NCBI GenBank assembly: GCA_003534295.1
Contig: DPDV01000009.1
Location: 544-26,462 of the forward strand
Direction: 5' to 3'
Length of the DNA stretch: 25,919 nt
Origin: Clostridiales bacterium
GTDB lineage: Bacteria > Bacillota > Clostridia > TANB77 > CAG-508
Numbering within the stretch: position 1 is the first letter of the stretch; each line of letters opens with the position of its first letter. The position numbers and the translations under genes were made by a program. Below the pieces are notes generated by a model, which did no database searches, had not been told where the DNA came from, and was given only the letters and a program-made list of their open reading frames with translations. Positions 1 to 7,825 of the stretch are shown here, piece by piece.

Positions 1-2
1 AT

Positions 3-2792
3 ACAATTACATTAACAAATAATGGAAATGCAGATGGAACAGTAACAGTAACAGATGAAATCCCAACAGGAACAAGAATAAAAGACGAAAACACAACTGG
101 ATATAATAAAGCAACAAATACAATGACATGGTCAGATGTAGAAGTAAAAGCAGGAAAATCGGTCGAATTAACATTAGAAGTTGTAGTAGAGGGTGGAGTA
201 TCAGAAATTACAAATACTGCAAAAATAGATAATAATGAAATTACAGATAAACCAAATACAATTGTAAAATACTATTATACAATAGAACATTATACAGAAA
301 ATTTGGATGGCGAGTCATATACTAAAGTTGACGAAGATATTATTAAAGATGTTTTAGCAGGAACAGAAACAAGTTATACAGCTAAAGAAGATTATACTGG
401 ATTTACATTTGATGATGACAAAACAGAAAATAAAGGTGCAAAAGTGCCAGCAAATAACGATTTAGTAATAAGACTATATTATACAAGAAATAGTTACGAA
501 GTAATATATAAGTATGTAGGAAATGTTCCAACAGGAGCAAGTGAGTTACCAGCAAAAGCAACATATAAATATGGAGCAAAAGTTAAGGTAGCAGAAAATG
601 CAACAGCACCAGGATATGAATTTAGTAGTTGGAGTATAAAAGATTTCACAATGCCAGCAAGCAATGTAGAAATCGAAGGAAGTTTTACTGCAAAAATAGA
701 TACAAAATATACAGTAGAATATTACTATCAAATAAATGGAGAGTATAAGGATACAACTGCTATTAAAGAAACAAGAACAGGAACGACAGGAGAAACTGTA
801 AGCGTTACAGAAAACGATAAAAATCAATTGACATATAATGGTAAAAAATATGTGTTTGATCAAGAATATCCAGAAAATATTTTGAGCGGAAATATAGCAG
901 GAGATGGAAGCTTAATATTAAAGTTATATTTCAAGCAACAGTTTACTGTAAGATATACAGATGGTGTTGAAAATGAAACTATATTTGAAGATAAAGTAAC
1001 ATCAGGGTTAAACTACAATGACGATACTCCAAAATTTGGAAATGATCCTGTAAGAATTGGTTATGAATTTATGAAGTGGACACCTGAAGTAGAAGAAAAA
1101 GTAACTGCCGATGCAACATATGTAGCTCAATGGCAAGCTAAAAAATATCAATATACAGTAAACTATTACTATAACGGCAAAATAGATCCGAAAGCTGGAA
1201 TAAATGAAGAAGCAGAATACGGTTCAGAAGTTGGATACATGGATAAAAGTAATGGATTTACATTTGAAAAAGTTGATCCATCTTCTGGAAAAATTACTAT
1301 TTGCGAAGATGCAACAAAGAATATAATAAATGTTTATTATATAAAAGAAGTGCTTTCAGTAAAGAAAGAAGCAACAAATAATAGTGTAAATGCAGGAGAT
1401 AATATTGAATATACTATAACGGTAAGAAACAATGGATTAAAAGGAATCACTACAACTGTAACAGATACATTACCAACAGAAATAGACCTATCAGAAGAAG
1501 GAATTAAGATTATAGAAGATTCAATAACTTCAGGAGGAAAATATTCAGAAGGTAAGATTATATGGGATTCTATAAACATTGATGCTGGAACTTTGGATGA
1601 AAAAGGAGAAATGCTACCAGCTGAACTAACATTAACATTTACCGCAAAACTTAAAGGAAATACAATAGGAAAGACTGTAACAAACACAGTAAGCCTACCA
1701 GAAGGTGCAGGAGAAGAAAAGGACATTACAGCCATAGCAGAAAAAACAGTTGAAGAAAAGTCAATAGAAGTTGTAGAAATGACAGAAGGCAAAAAGAATA
1801 CAACAGATTCTAACATTGTAATTGTTATGGACTTATCTTCTAGTATGAACTGGTCAATAGATAACAATAAACAAAAAACAGCAGAGTTGGCTAAGAGAAG
1901 ATTAACAGCTGCTAAAAATGCTACAAAAACATTTATAGAGAATTTCTATGCAAACGGACAGAATGCAAATTCTACAGTTTCTGTAGTAGCATTTAACAAT
2001 AAGGCATGGTTACTAGAATTTAAAGGAAATAAAACAACAGCAACAAGACAAAATTATGAAGACTTGCTAGAAGCAATTAATAAAATTTCTATAGGTGATA
2101 AACCAAGCGGATATGGAACCTATATGAAAAAAGCCTTAGATAAGACAAATGAGAAGATTTTCGGAACAAACGGGTTAGCAACAACAGAACAATACAAAAA
2201 TAATAATAATGTCGTAATATTCTTGAGTGATGGAAAACCATCAGAAAAGAATAGAAACGAAAATATAGATTATTCTGGTGTTAATGATAAGGCAACACCT
2301 ATAAAAGCAAAAGGCGCCAGCTTATATACAATTGGATTTGGACCTGAGTATGCTACAGTTCCAAACCCTATAAAAGATGATTCACCATATGGACTGCTTA
2401 AAAATATGTCATCAAATGGTAAAGTATATCAAGCAAGTGATACAGATACACTTGTAAAGCAATTTACAGATATATTAGCAGAAGAAAATCAATCTAAGAC
2501 ATTAATAACAGGTATATTTGAAGGCAAAAAAATAACAAATGGAACATTAAAAATACAAATGTCTAAAGAATTGGTAATAAATGAAGAAAACAAATTAGTT
2601 ATAAAACATAATGACCAAGTAATTGTAGAATGCAGTAGTGAAGCAAACTTGGAGAATTATTATATAACCTATGATAGTGCTACAAAGACATTGACATGGA
2701 ATATTAATGAATATTTAACCTCAAATTCTAATGGAATTACAGAACTAAAAGGAAATGTTAAGTTTGTTTATTATATTTCAAGAAATTCATAG
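3..2792 (+). CDS. Large surface protein, 5'-truncated by window edge (DUF11, MucBP/InlB-like repeats, VWA domain)
   Basis: The frame is open from the first bases, and the residues before the first ATG (123) already read as a DUF11-type repeat (TNNGNADGTVTVTDEIPTGT), so the gene begins outside the window. The visible part is 929 residues. In order it shows the end of a DUF11 repeat, several MucBP/InlB B-like beta repeats (about residues 80-445), a second DUF11 domain (about 450-580) and a von Willebrand A domain from about 600. The VWA domain carries the metal-site motif DLSSS at residue 610. The C-terminus ends in a beta-rich segment with no LPxTG motif, hydrophobic helix or basic tail. Such architectures belong to adhesins and pilus-tip-like proteins on Gram-positive surfaces; adhesion is inferred. 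Its anchoring would have to come from the missing N-terminal part or from other proteins. Confidence 0.85.
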   Translation, partial: TITLTNNGNADGTVTVTDEIPTGTRIKDENTTGYNKATNTMTWSDVEVKAGKSVELTLEVVVEGGVSEITNTAKIDNNEITDKPNTIVKYYYTIEHYTENLDGESYTKVDEDIIKDVLAGTETSYTAKEDYTGFTFDDDKTENKGAKVPANNDLVIRLYYTRNSYEVIYKYVGNVPTGASELPAKATYKYGAKVKVAENATAPGYEFSSWSIKDFTMPASNVEIEGSFTAKIDTKYTVEYYYQINGEYKDTTAIKETRTGTTGETVSVTENDKNQLTYNGKKYVFDQEYPENILSGNIAGDGSLILKLYFKQQFTVRYTDGVENETIFEDKVTSGLNYNDDTPKFGNDPVRIGYEFMKWTPEVEEKVTADATYVAQWQAKKYQYTVNYYYNGKIDPKAGINEEAEYGSEVGYMDKSNGFTFEKVDPSSGKITICEDATKNIINVYYIKEVLSVKKEATNNSVNAGDNIEYTITVRNNGLKGITTTVTDTLPTEIDLSEEGIKIIEDSITSGGKYSEGKIIWDSINIDAGTLDEKGEMLPAELTLTFTAKLKGNTIGKTVTNTVSLPEGAGEEKDITAIAEKTVEEKSIEVVEMTEGKKNTTDSNIVIVMDLSSSMNWSIDNNKQKTAELAKRRLTAAKNATKTFIENFYANGQNANSTVSVVAFNNKAWLLEFKGNKTTATRQNYEDLLEAINKISIGDKPSGYGTYMKKALDKTNEKIFGTNGLATTEQYKNNNNVVIFLSDGKPSEKNRNENIDYSGVNDKATPIKAKGASLYTIGFGPEYATVPNPIKDDSPYGLLKNMSSNGKVYQASDTDTLVKQFTDILAEENQSKTLITGIFEGKKITNGTLKIQMSKELVINEENKLVIKHNDQVIVECSSEANLENYYITYDSATKTLTWNINEYLTSNSNGITELKGNVKFVYYISRNS

Positions 2793-2803
2793 AAAATAAT
2801 GGA

Positions 2804-2838
2804 AAAAAGGTCTAATTTTATATAAGTTAGGCCTTTTT
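2804..2838 (+). terminator. Rho-independent terminator after the VWA gene
   Basis: Twelve-base arms AAAAAGGTCTAA (2804-2815) and TTAGGCCTTTTT (2827-2838) pair with one G-T wobble around an 11-nt loop, and the 3' arm ends in a T run. It starts 11 bases after the stop codon. The following stretch to 3038 has no gene; I see only weak promoter-like AT-rich sequence there. Confidence 0.85.
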
Positions 2839-3038
2839 ATAATTTGTATATTTACAAAAGTGTGATAAAATCCATAAGAAATATAATGATTTATCATCAT
2901 TTGATAGAATATATGGAAAATTTCATACAATTTTAAAGATTAGACAATAGTGTAATATAATTGTAAAAAAAATAACATTTATTTGTAATAAAATAAATTC
3001 ATATATGTTATATAATAAAAATAGTAGGAGTAATGTAT

Positions 3039-4163
3039 ATGAATGATAAAAAAATATTTGAACTAACTGGTATAAATGTAATAGAAAAAATTGAATTTGA
3101 AGCTAAAGAAGAAATAGTAGATAATGTTGCAAACATATTGGCAAGTGAATTTGAGCAAATTAATTATAGGGAAATTAAAACAAAGTTGTTAGAAACGCCA
3201 ATGTACATAGCTGATGTACCAAACCAATATTATGGAGTTGTTTTTTTGCACGATAATTCTTCTATATATATAGATAAAAAAATTGATATTTTAGAATTGT
3301 CAGAAAGAGTTATACATGAATTTATACATGCAATACAAACAGTAAAAGACAAAAAGAATAATACCCAAAAAGTGGGAGTTTGCGAATTTAATGAATTTAA
3401 AGCAACAGGAATAGGATTAAATGAAGCAGCAGTACAATATATAACATCTAAAATAGAAGGAAAAAAATATGAATATATAGAAAAATATGAGGTTGTTGCT
3501 AAAACGTATAATGAACAAAGATATCCGTTAATGTGCAATTTAATATTACAACTAATTTATGTGACGGGAGAAAACATTTTTCTGGACAGTATACTAAATT
3601 GTAAAAATGATTTTGAATATAAAATAATGGAAAATTGTGGAGAAGGAACTTATACAACAATAATTAATGGATTAGATAAAATGTTATATGCAGAAGAAGA
3701 AAATATACAACTATTTCAATTTTTAGAAAAGCATAAACAAACGAGTAATGCAAACACAGATTATGCAACAACAGAGCAAGAAATATATAAAACAATGGCA
3801 AAAATAGAAGCAAACAGAAAAATAATAAAAGAGACATATATAAAATTGGAAAATTTAATATTAAATTCATATTTTAACAAATACTTTTCAAGAATAGAAA
3901 CACTAGATGATATAATAGCATATAGAAAAGACTTGTATAATTATAAAGAAATATATGGAATGAATAGCTTTGATAATGAATATAACAAATATTATTCAAA
4001 CAAAATAAAAGATTTGGAAGATAAACGAATTAATATAATGAGAAAAACAGGACAATTTTCTTTAGCTAAAACAGATAACAAGATATTAAATATCTTTTCA
4101 AAAATAAGAGCTGCATTATTGGGCATATTTAAAAGAAACATACAAAAAGAAGAAAACAGATAA
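3039..4163 (+). CDS. Unrecognised protein with HExxH + NEA motif (putative zinc metallopeptidase-like)
   Basis: I do not recognise a named family. The open frame has an ATG at 3033 and another at 3039. The AGGAG at 3026-3030 is 2 nt from the first and 8 nt from the second, so 3039 is preferred (374 aa). The sequence VIHEFIHAIQ has His93, Glu94 and His97 in HExxH spacing, and NEAAVQY about 32 residues later offers a glutamate (residue 129) as a possible third zinc ligand, a gluzincin-like layout. There is no signal peptide or clear membrane helix, so it is probably cytoplasmic. The C-terminal half is helical and charged, ending in an amphipathic stretch (ILNIFSKIRAALLGIFKRN). It is flanked by terminators, so it is monocistronic. 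Peptidase activity is inferred from motifs only. Confidence 0.75.
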   Translation: MNDKKIFELTGINVIEKIEFEAKEEIVDNVANILASEFEQINYREIKTKLLETPMYIADVPNQYYGVVFLHDNSSIYIDKKIDILELSERVIHEFIHAIQTVKDKKNNTQKVGVCEFNEFKATGIGLNEAAVQYITSKIEGKKYEYIEKYEVVAKTYNEQRYPLMCNLILQLIYVTGENIFLDSILNCKNDFEYKIMENCGEGTYTTIINGLDKMLYAEEENIQLFQFLEKHKQTSNANTDYATTEQEIYKTMAKIEANRKIIKETYIKLENLILNSYFNKYFSRIETLDDIIAYRKDLYNYKEIYGMNSFDNEYNKYYSNKIKDLEDKRINIMRKTGQFSLAKTDNKILNIFSKIRAALLGIFKRNIQKEENR

Positions 4164-4177
4164 AGTTTTCTTCTTTT
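4145..4177. terminator. Bidirectional terminator shared by two convergent genes
   Basis: A perfect 13-bp stem, AAAAGAAGAAAAC (4145-4157) and GTTTTCTTCTTTT (4165-4177), has a 7-nt loop that contains the stop codon of the + strand gene. A-rich and T-rich flanks give a terminal U-run in both directions. The small - strand gene ends at 4180, immediately beside it. The stem has only four G-C pairs, so it may be a modest terminator. Confidence 0.6.
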
Positions 4178-4179
4178 AC

Positions 4180-4362
4180 TTATAAAAACATATTTAAAAA
4201 ATTAAGAACAATAATTCCTAATCCAATTTTCCAGGTAATTGTAGTAGTTTTATCAAATAAATTACGAGCCAATGCTAAACGGTATTCTTTTCTAACAGTT
4301 AAAGCAAGGCAATTTGTGTTATCTGTAGTCTCTTTTGGAATGTTCATATTTATTTCATTCAC
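4180..4362 (-). CDS. Small protein with C-terminal membrane helix, function unknown
   Basis: This is a 60-residue - strand frame (GTG start at 4362) that I do not recognise. The N-terminal part is polar; the C-terminal 20 or so residues (TWKIGLGIIVLNFLNMFL region) form one hydrophobic helix, suggesting a tail-anchored membrane protein. Support for a real gene is contextual. No other gene covers this DNA. An AGAGGA lies 10 nt before the GTG. A consensus promoter (TTGCAA, 17 bp, TATACT) lies 54 bp further up, and a hairpin terminator follows the stop. The frame also contains an ATG at 4389 (69 aa), but that start lies upstream of the AGAGGA. Confidence 0.6.
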   Translation of the reverse strand: MNEINMNIPKETTDNTNCLALTVRKEYRLALARNLFDKTTTITWKIGLGIIVLNFLNMFL

Positions 4363-4415
4363 ATTTATCACATCCTCTATATTTATCATAAGTAAACTAA
4401 AAAATTATTAATTAA

Positions 4416-4444
4416 AGTATAACATAAAAGGAAAAATATTGCAA
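4416..4444 (-). promoter_or_regulatory. Sigma-A-type promoter for the small - strand gene
   Basis: Read on the - strand: TTGCAA (4444-4439), a 17-bp spacer, then TATACT (4421-4416). It faces away from the rplU promoter, and only five bases separate the two -35 boxes. Confidence 0.65.
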
Positions 4445-4449
4445 TAACG

Positions 4450-4478
4450 TTGACATATGTTCCAAGATATGGTAAAAT
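4450..4478 (+). promoter_or_regulatory. Sigma-A-type promoter for rplU-rpmA
   Basis: TTGACA (4450-4455), a 17-bp spacer, then TAAAAT (4473-4478). A leader of roughly 100 nt separates it from the rplU start. Confidence 0.8.
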
Positions 4479-4487
4479 AATTAACTG

Positions 4488-4580
4488 TAAGCCGCCTAGG
4501 TCGGGTAACTAAATATTAGCTAAAAGCTAATTACCTTGAATTTTATGCTTAGCGAGTATTCGGATAAGAGGAGGTGTACA
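4488..4580 (+). ncRNA. Ribosomal protein L21-type autoregulatory leader
   Basis: The untranslated leader of rplU contains GCCGCCTAGGTCGGGTAACT (4491-4510). It also has a hairpin ATTAGCT-AAA-AGCTAAT (4515-4531) enclosed by possible GGTAA/TTACC pairing, then a conserved-looking TTCGGATAAGAGGAGG reaching the ribosome binding site. Firmicute rplU genes are known to carry an L21 leader with a conserved CCGCC...GGTCGG-type core. The assignment rests on position and that core, not on a covariance model. Confidence 0.65.
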
Positions 4581-4584
4581 TGTA

Positions 4585-4959
4585 ATGTACGCAATAATTG
4601 AAAGCTGTGGAAGACAATACAAAGTAGCAGAAGGAGATGTAGTATTCTTTGAAAAATTAGAAGGCGAAGAAGGAAAAAAAGTTACATTTGATAATGTAGT
4701 TTTAGTATCTAATGATTCAAAAGTAGAAGTAGGAGCTCCTTATGTAAAAGGTGTAAAAGTAGAAGGAAAAGTAGTTTCTCATGGTAAAGGTAAAAAAATC
4801 TTAGTGTACAAATATAAAGCAAAAAAGAATTATAGAAGAACACAAGGTCATAGACAACCATATACAAAAGTAGAAATTACAAAGATAAAAATGCCTACAG
4901 AAAAAGCAGAAGTAAAGGAAGCTTCAGCAAAAAAGGCAACTGCTAAAAAAGAAGCATAA
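4585..4959 (+). CDS. rplU: 50S ribosomal protein L21
   Basis: This 124-residue protein begins MYAIIESCGRQYKVAEGD, the L21 N-terminus, and includes the family's basic RNA-binding stretch KYKAKKNYRRTQGHRQPYT. L21 binds 23S rRNA in the large subunit. The family is usually about 103 aa; here there is an extra Ala/Lys/Glu-rich tail of about 20 residues after KITKIKMP, a low-complexity extension. The start is set by GAGGAGGT upstream; an ATG 5 bases earlier is followed at once by a stop. It is first in a two-gene unit with rpmA 36 nt downstream. The prp (ysxB) gene usual between them in Bacillus is absent. Confidence 0.97.
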   Translation: MYAIIESCGRQYKVAEGDVVFFEKLEGEEGKKVTFDNVVLVSNDSKVEVGAPYVKGVKVEGKVVSHGKGKKILVYKYKAKKNYRRTQGHRQPYTKVEITKIKMPTEKAEVKEASAKKATAKKEA

Positions 4960-4995
4960 TAAGAGATATAAAGCACATGAAGGGAGTGAGAAAAC

Positions 4996-5265
4996 ATGGC
5001 TCATAAGAAAGGTCAAGGTAGTGTTAAAAACGGTAGAGATAGTGAATCTAAACGTTTAGGACTAAAAAGAGCTGATGGACAAATAGTTCCAGCAGGAAAT
5101 ATATTAGTTAGACAGAGAGGCACTAAATTCCATCCAGGAACAAATGTTGGAATTGGTAGTGATGATACGTTATATGCAAAAGTAACTGGAAAAGTTAAAT
5201 TTGAGAGACTAGGAAGAGATAAAAAGAAAGTCAGTGTTTATCCAGTGGAAGAAGGTAACAATTAG
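4996..5265 (+). CDS. rpmA: 50S ribosomal protein L27
   Basis: This 89-residue protein begins MAHKKGQGSVKNGRDSESKR and contains the signature NILVRQRGTKFHPG. L27's N-terminus reaches the peptidyl-transferase centre. In many Firmicutes L27 carries an N-terminal extension (LQFFA-type) removed by the Prp protease. Here the protein starts directly with the mature-like MAHKKG sequence and no prp gene lies between rplU and rpmA, which is consistent. Ribosome binding site GAAGGGAGTG precedes the ATG. The stop codon lies inside a palindromic repeat (5258-5282), followed by a terminator. Confidence 0.97.
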   Translation: MAHKKGQGSVKNGRDSESKRLGLKRADGQIVPAGNILVRQRGTKFHPGTNVGIGSDDTLYAKVTGKVKFERLGRDKKKVSVYPVEEGNN

Positions 5266-5282
5266 GGACAGTCCCCAATTGT
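5258..5282. repeat. Palindromic repeat copy 1 (GGGACAGTCCC core)
   Basis: ACAATT-A-GGGAC-A-GTCCC-C-AATTGT is an interrupted inverted repeat of 25 bases. A closely related palindrome occurs at 16352-16384. Both copies contain the stop codon of the gene they end. Confidence 0.7.
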
Positions 5283-5284
5283 CC

Positions 5285-5315
5285 AAAAGCAGTAGAAAAA
5301 GTTCTACTGCTTTTT
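5285..5315 (+). terminator. Rho-independent terminator after rpmA
   Basis: Perfect 13-bp stem AAAAGCAGTAGAA (5285-5297) and TTCTACTGCTTTT (5302-5314), AAAG loop, T run. Confidence 0.9.
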
Positions 5316-5325
5316 GTCATAATAC

Positions 5326-5354
5326 TTGCAAATAGGCAATATTTACCTTATAAT
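5326..5354 (+). promoter_or_regulatory. Sigma-A-type promoter for trpS-obgE
   Basis: TTGCAA (5326-5331), a 17-bp spacer, then TATAAT (5349-5354). The leader to the trpS start is only about 40 nt, too short for a T-box. Confidence 0.8.
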
Positions 5355-5399
5355 TATATAAGAAAAATGTATAATAAATTTAAAAAAGGAGATTTTACT

Positions 5400-6407
5400 A
5401 TGGAAAGTAAAAAACGTGTTTTGACAGGAGATAGACCAACCGGAAAATTACATATAGGGCACTATTTTGGGTCTTTAAAAAAGAGAGTAGAAATGCAAAA
5501 TAGTGGAGAGTATGATTTATATATATTAATAGCAGATGTTCAGGCATTAACAGATAACTTTAACAATCCAGACAAAGTCAGAGCAAATGTAAGACAAGTA
5601 GCATTAGATTATTTATCTATAGGGATAGACCCTGAGAAAACCACAATATATATTCAATCTATGATACCAGAAACAGCAGAACTTACAGTCTTTTATTCAA
5701 ACCTAGTTACAATAGCAAGACTGCAAAGAAACCCTACAGTAAAGACGGAAATAGCTCAGAAAAAAGAACTATTTGGCGAAAGTGTAACATATGGGTTCTT
5801 GGGGTATCCTGTAAGTCAAGCAGCAGATATAACATGTTTTGATGGCGAACTAGTACCAGTAGGAGAGGATCAACTTCCTTTAATTGAACAATGTAGAGAG
5901 ATAGTAAGAAAATTTAATAGTATTTATGGAGAGACATTAAAAGAGCCAGAGGCAGTGCTATCTAAAGGAAAAAGAATAAAAGGGCTAGATGGAAATGAAA
6001 AAATGGGTAAATCCTTAGGAAATGCAATATATTTATCTGACAGTGAGGAAGAAGTTAATAAAAAAGTTATGAGCGCGGTAACAGACCCTAATAGAATAAA
6101 AAAAGATGACTTGGGAAATCCAAATATATGTATGGTTGCATATTATCATAACTTGTTTACAAATTTAGAAGAATATTCTACAGTTTGTAAAGAATGTAGA
6201 GCAGGAGAAAGAGGATGTGTAGCGTGCAAAAAGCAATTAGCAAAAAATATTAACGAATTTCTAAAGCCAATGAGAGAAAAAAGAGCATATTATGAAGAAC
6301 ACCCAGAAATAGTAGATAAAATATTAATGGAAGGAACAGCCAAAGCTCAAAAAACAGCTAAAGAAACAATGAAAAAAGTAAAAAAAGCAATGAAATTAGA
6401 TTATTAA
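5400..6407 (+). CDS. trpS: Tryptophanyl-tRNA synthetase, cysteine-motif (putative Fe-S) type
   Basis: TrpRS charges tRNA-Trp. The start at 5400 (335 aa) is chosen because AAAGGAG lies 8 nt upstream; the frame opens earlier at 5367 but without a ribosome binding site. The class I signature HIGH is at residues 18-21 and the second signature reads KMGKS (201-205) instead of KMSKS. Residues 244-276 carry cysteines at 244, 263, 266, 273 and 276. The set 244/266/273/276 gives C-x21-C-x6-C-x2-C, very close to the C-x22-C-x6-C-x2-C that binds a [4Fe-4S] cluster in Thermotoga maritima TrpRS. Cluster binding is inferred. It is followed by obgE after a 125-nt gap containing a short open frame. Confidence 0.95.
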   Translation: MESKKRVLTGDRPTGKLHIGHYFGSLKKRVEMQNSGEYDLYILIADVQALTDNFNNPDKVRANVRQVALDYLSIGIDPEKTTIYIQSMIPETAELTVFYSNLVTIARLQRNPTVKTEIAQKKELFGESVTYGFLGYPVSQAADITCFDGELVPVGEDQLPLIEQCREIVRKFNSIYGETLKEPEAVLSKGKRIKGLDGNEKMGKSLGNAIYLSDSEEEVNKKVMSAVTDPNRIKKDDLGNPNICMVAYYHNLFTNLEEYSTVCKECRAGERGCVACKKQLAKNINEFLKPMREKRAYYEEHPEIVDKILMEGTAKAQKTAKETMKKVKKAMKLDY

Positions 6408-6419
6408 AGGACATTTTAG

Positions 6420-6533
6420 ACGAAGCGATTTTGTCATTTATGCAAAAGAAAAATAGATGAAAAAAAGATGGAAATGATAAAGACAAAAGAATTTTTAAAA
6501 GCTAAAAAAGAATATATGAAAGAAGGAAGATAA
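6420..6533 (+). other. Short orphan open frame with CxxC, coupled to obgE by TAATG
   Basis: After a TAG at 6417 the frame reads TKRFCHLCKRKIDEKKM and on to KEYMKEGR, ending in a TAA (6531-6533) that shares its last base with the obgE ATG (TAATG). The first ATG in this frame is at 6468, giving only 21 residues; the CHLC part lacks a standard start. It may be a gene remnant, a frameshifted small zinc-ribbon-like protein or a leader that couples translation to obgE. No clear ribosome binding site precedes 6468. Confidence 0.25.
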
Positions 6534-7807
6534 TGTTTACTGACTATGTAAAAATAATTGTAAAAGCAGGCGATGGAGGTAATGGAGCTGTTTCTTTTCG
6601 TCGTGAAAAGTATGTAGCAGCAGGAGGACCAGATGGAGGAGATGGAGGCAAAGGAGGAGATGTTTACTTTGCAGTGGATCCAGACGCTAATACATTAATA
6701 GATTTTAGATACAAAAAGAAATTTAAAGCGGAAAATGGTAATAATGGAGAAGGCGGACATAGATATGGAAAAAGTGGGGAAGATCTTACTATTAAAGTAC
6801 CATTGGGAACTATAATAAAGGATTCAGCCACTGGAAGAGTATTGGCAGATTTGTCGGAAAAAGGCGAAAAAGAGCTAATTATATTAGGAGGAAGAGGTGG
6901 AAAAGGAAATTCACACTTCGCAACTTCAACCAGACAAGCTCCTAGATTTTCACAGCAAGGAGAAAAAGGGGAAGAAAAAGAATTAATACTTGAATTAAAA
7001 TTATTAGCAGATGTTGGACTAATTGGATTTCCAAATGTAGGCAAATCAACATTTTTATCAGTAACAACATCAGCAACGCCTAAAATAGCGGATTATCACT
7101 TTACAACATTAGAACCTAATTTGGGAGTTGTAAAGAGTGAATATGGAGACAGCTTTGTAATTGCAGATATACCTGGAATTATAGAAGGTGCAAGCGAAGG
7201 AACAGGGTTAGGACTTCAATTTTTACGACATATAGAGAGGACAAGATTGTTATTACATGTAATAGATGTATCTGGCTCGGAAGGAAGAAATCCAGTAGAA
7301 GACTTTAAGATTATAAACAATGAGCTAAAAAAATATAGTGAAAAATTAAGCAAAAGAAAGCAGATAATAGTAGCAAACAAAATAGATAGTATGCAAGATG
7401 AAACACTTTATAAAGAATTAAGCGAATTAGCTAAAAAAGAAAAATTGGAAATATTTAAAATATCAGCAGTTACAGGAGAAGGAATAAAAGAACTTTTAAA
7501 TAAGGTTTCGCAAGAATTGAAAGAATTACCAAAAGAAGATCTTGTAGAAGTAGAAAAAGATAAAAAAATATATGAATTAAAAGATGAATCACAATTTACA
7601 ATATATAAAGAAGGAAAAATCTTTGTTGTTGACGGTCCAGCAGTACAAAGGGTAATGAGAAGAGTAAATGTAGAAGACAATGAATCACTACATTATTTCC
7701 ATAAATGCTTAGATGACTTAGGAGTAAATCAAGCGTTGAAAAAAGCAGGGGTACAAGAAGGTGATACTGTAAGAGTAGTGGATTGGGAATTAGAATGGTA
7801 TGATTAA
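6533..7807 (+). CDS. obgE: GTPase Obg (CgtA)
   Basis: This essential GTPase acts in 50S subunit maturation and growth or stress control. All three family domains are visible in 424 residues. The glycine-rich Obg fold (about 1-158) has the AGDGGNGAVSFRREKYV signature. The G domain has P-loop GFPNVGKST (165-173), G3 DIPG (212-215) and G4 NKID (282-285). A C-terminal OCT domain (about 345-424) ends DWELEWYD. AAGGA sits 5 nt before the ATG. It probably shares the trpS promoter, since no terminator is seen between the two. Its closeness to rplU-rpmA is the common bacterial arrangement, here interrupted by trpS. Confidence 0.97.
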   Translation: MFTDYVKIIVKAGDGGNGAVSFRREKYVAAGGPDGGDGGKGGDVYFAVDPDANTLIDFRYKKKFKAENGNNGEGGHRYGKSGEDLTIKVPLGTIIKDSATGRVLADLSEKGEKELIILGGRGGKGNSHFATSTRQAPRFSQQGEKGEEKELILELKLLADVGLIGFPNVGKSTFLSVTTSATPKIADYHFTTLEPNLGVVKSEYGDSFVIADIPGIIEGASEGTGLGLQFLRHIERTRLLLHVIDVSGSEGRNPVEDFKIINNELKKYSEKLSKRKQIIVANKIDSMQDETLYKELSELAKKEKLEIFKISAVTGEGIKELLNKVSQELKELPKEDLVEVEKDKKIYELKDESQFTIYKEGKIFVVDGPAVQRVMRRVNVEDNESLHYFHKCLDDLGVNQALKKAGVQEGDTVRVVDWELEWYD

Positions 7808-7813
7808 AATTTA

Positions 7814-7825
7814 AAACTTTTGTTT
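7814..7825. promoter_or_regulatory. Possible degenerate LexA operator
   Basis: AAAC-TTTT-GTTT is symmetric and resembles the Firmicute SOS box GAAC-N4-GTTC, with the outer base changed in both half-sites. It overlaps the first two bases of the lexA -35 box, a sensible place for autorepression. The match is weak in such AT-rich DNA. Confidence 0.3.

Noticed and set aside
1337..1867. 176-codon antisense frame in the VWA gene
   Set aside because: Repeat-rich codon pattern of the sense gene creates it; no ribosome binding site or promoter and no recognisable protein.
5316..5399. T-box or other riboswitch before trpS
   Set aside because: The leader is only about 40 nt after the promoter and contains no T-box sequence.
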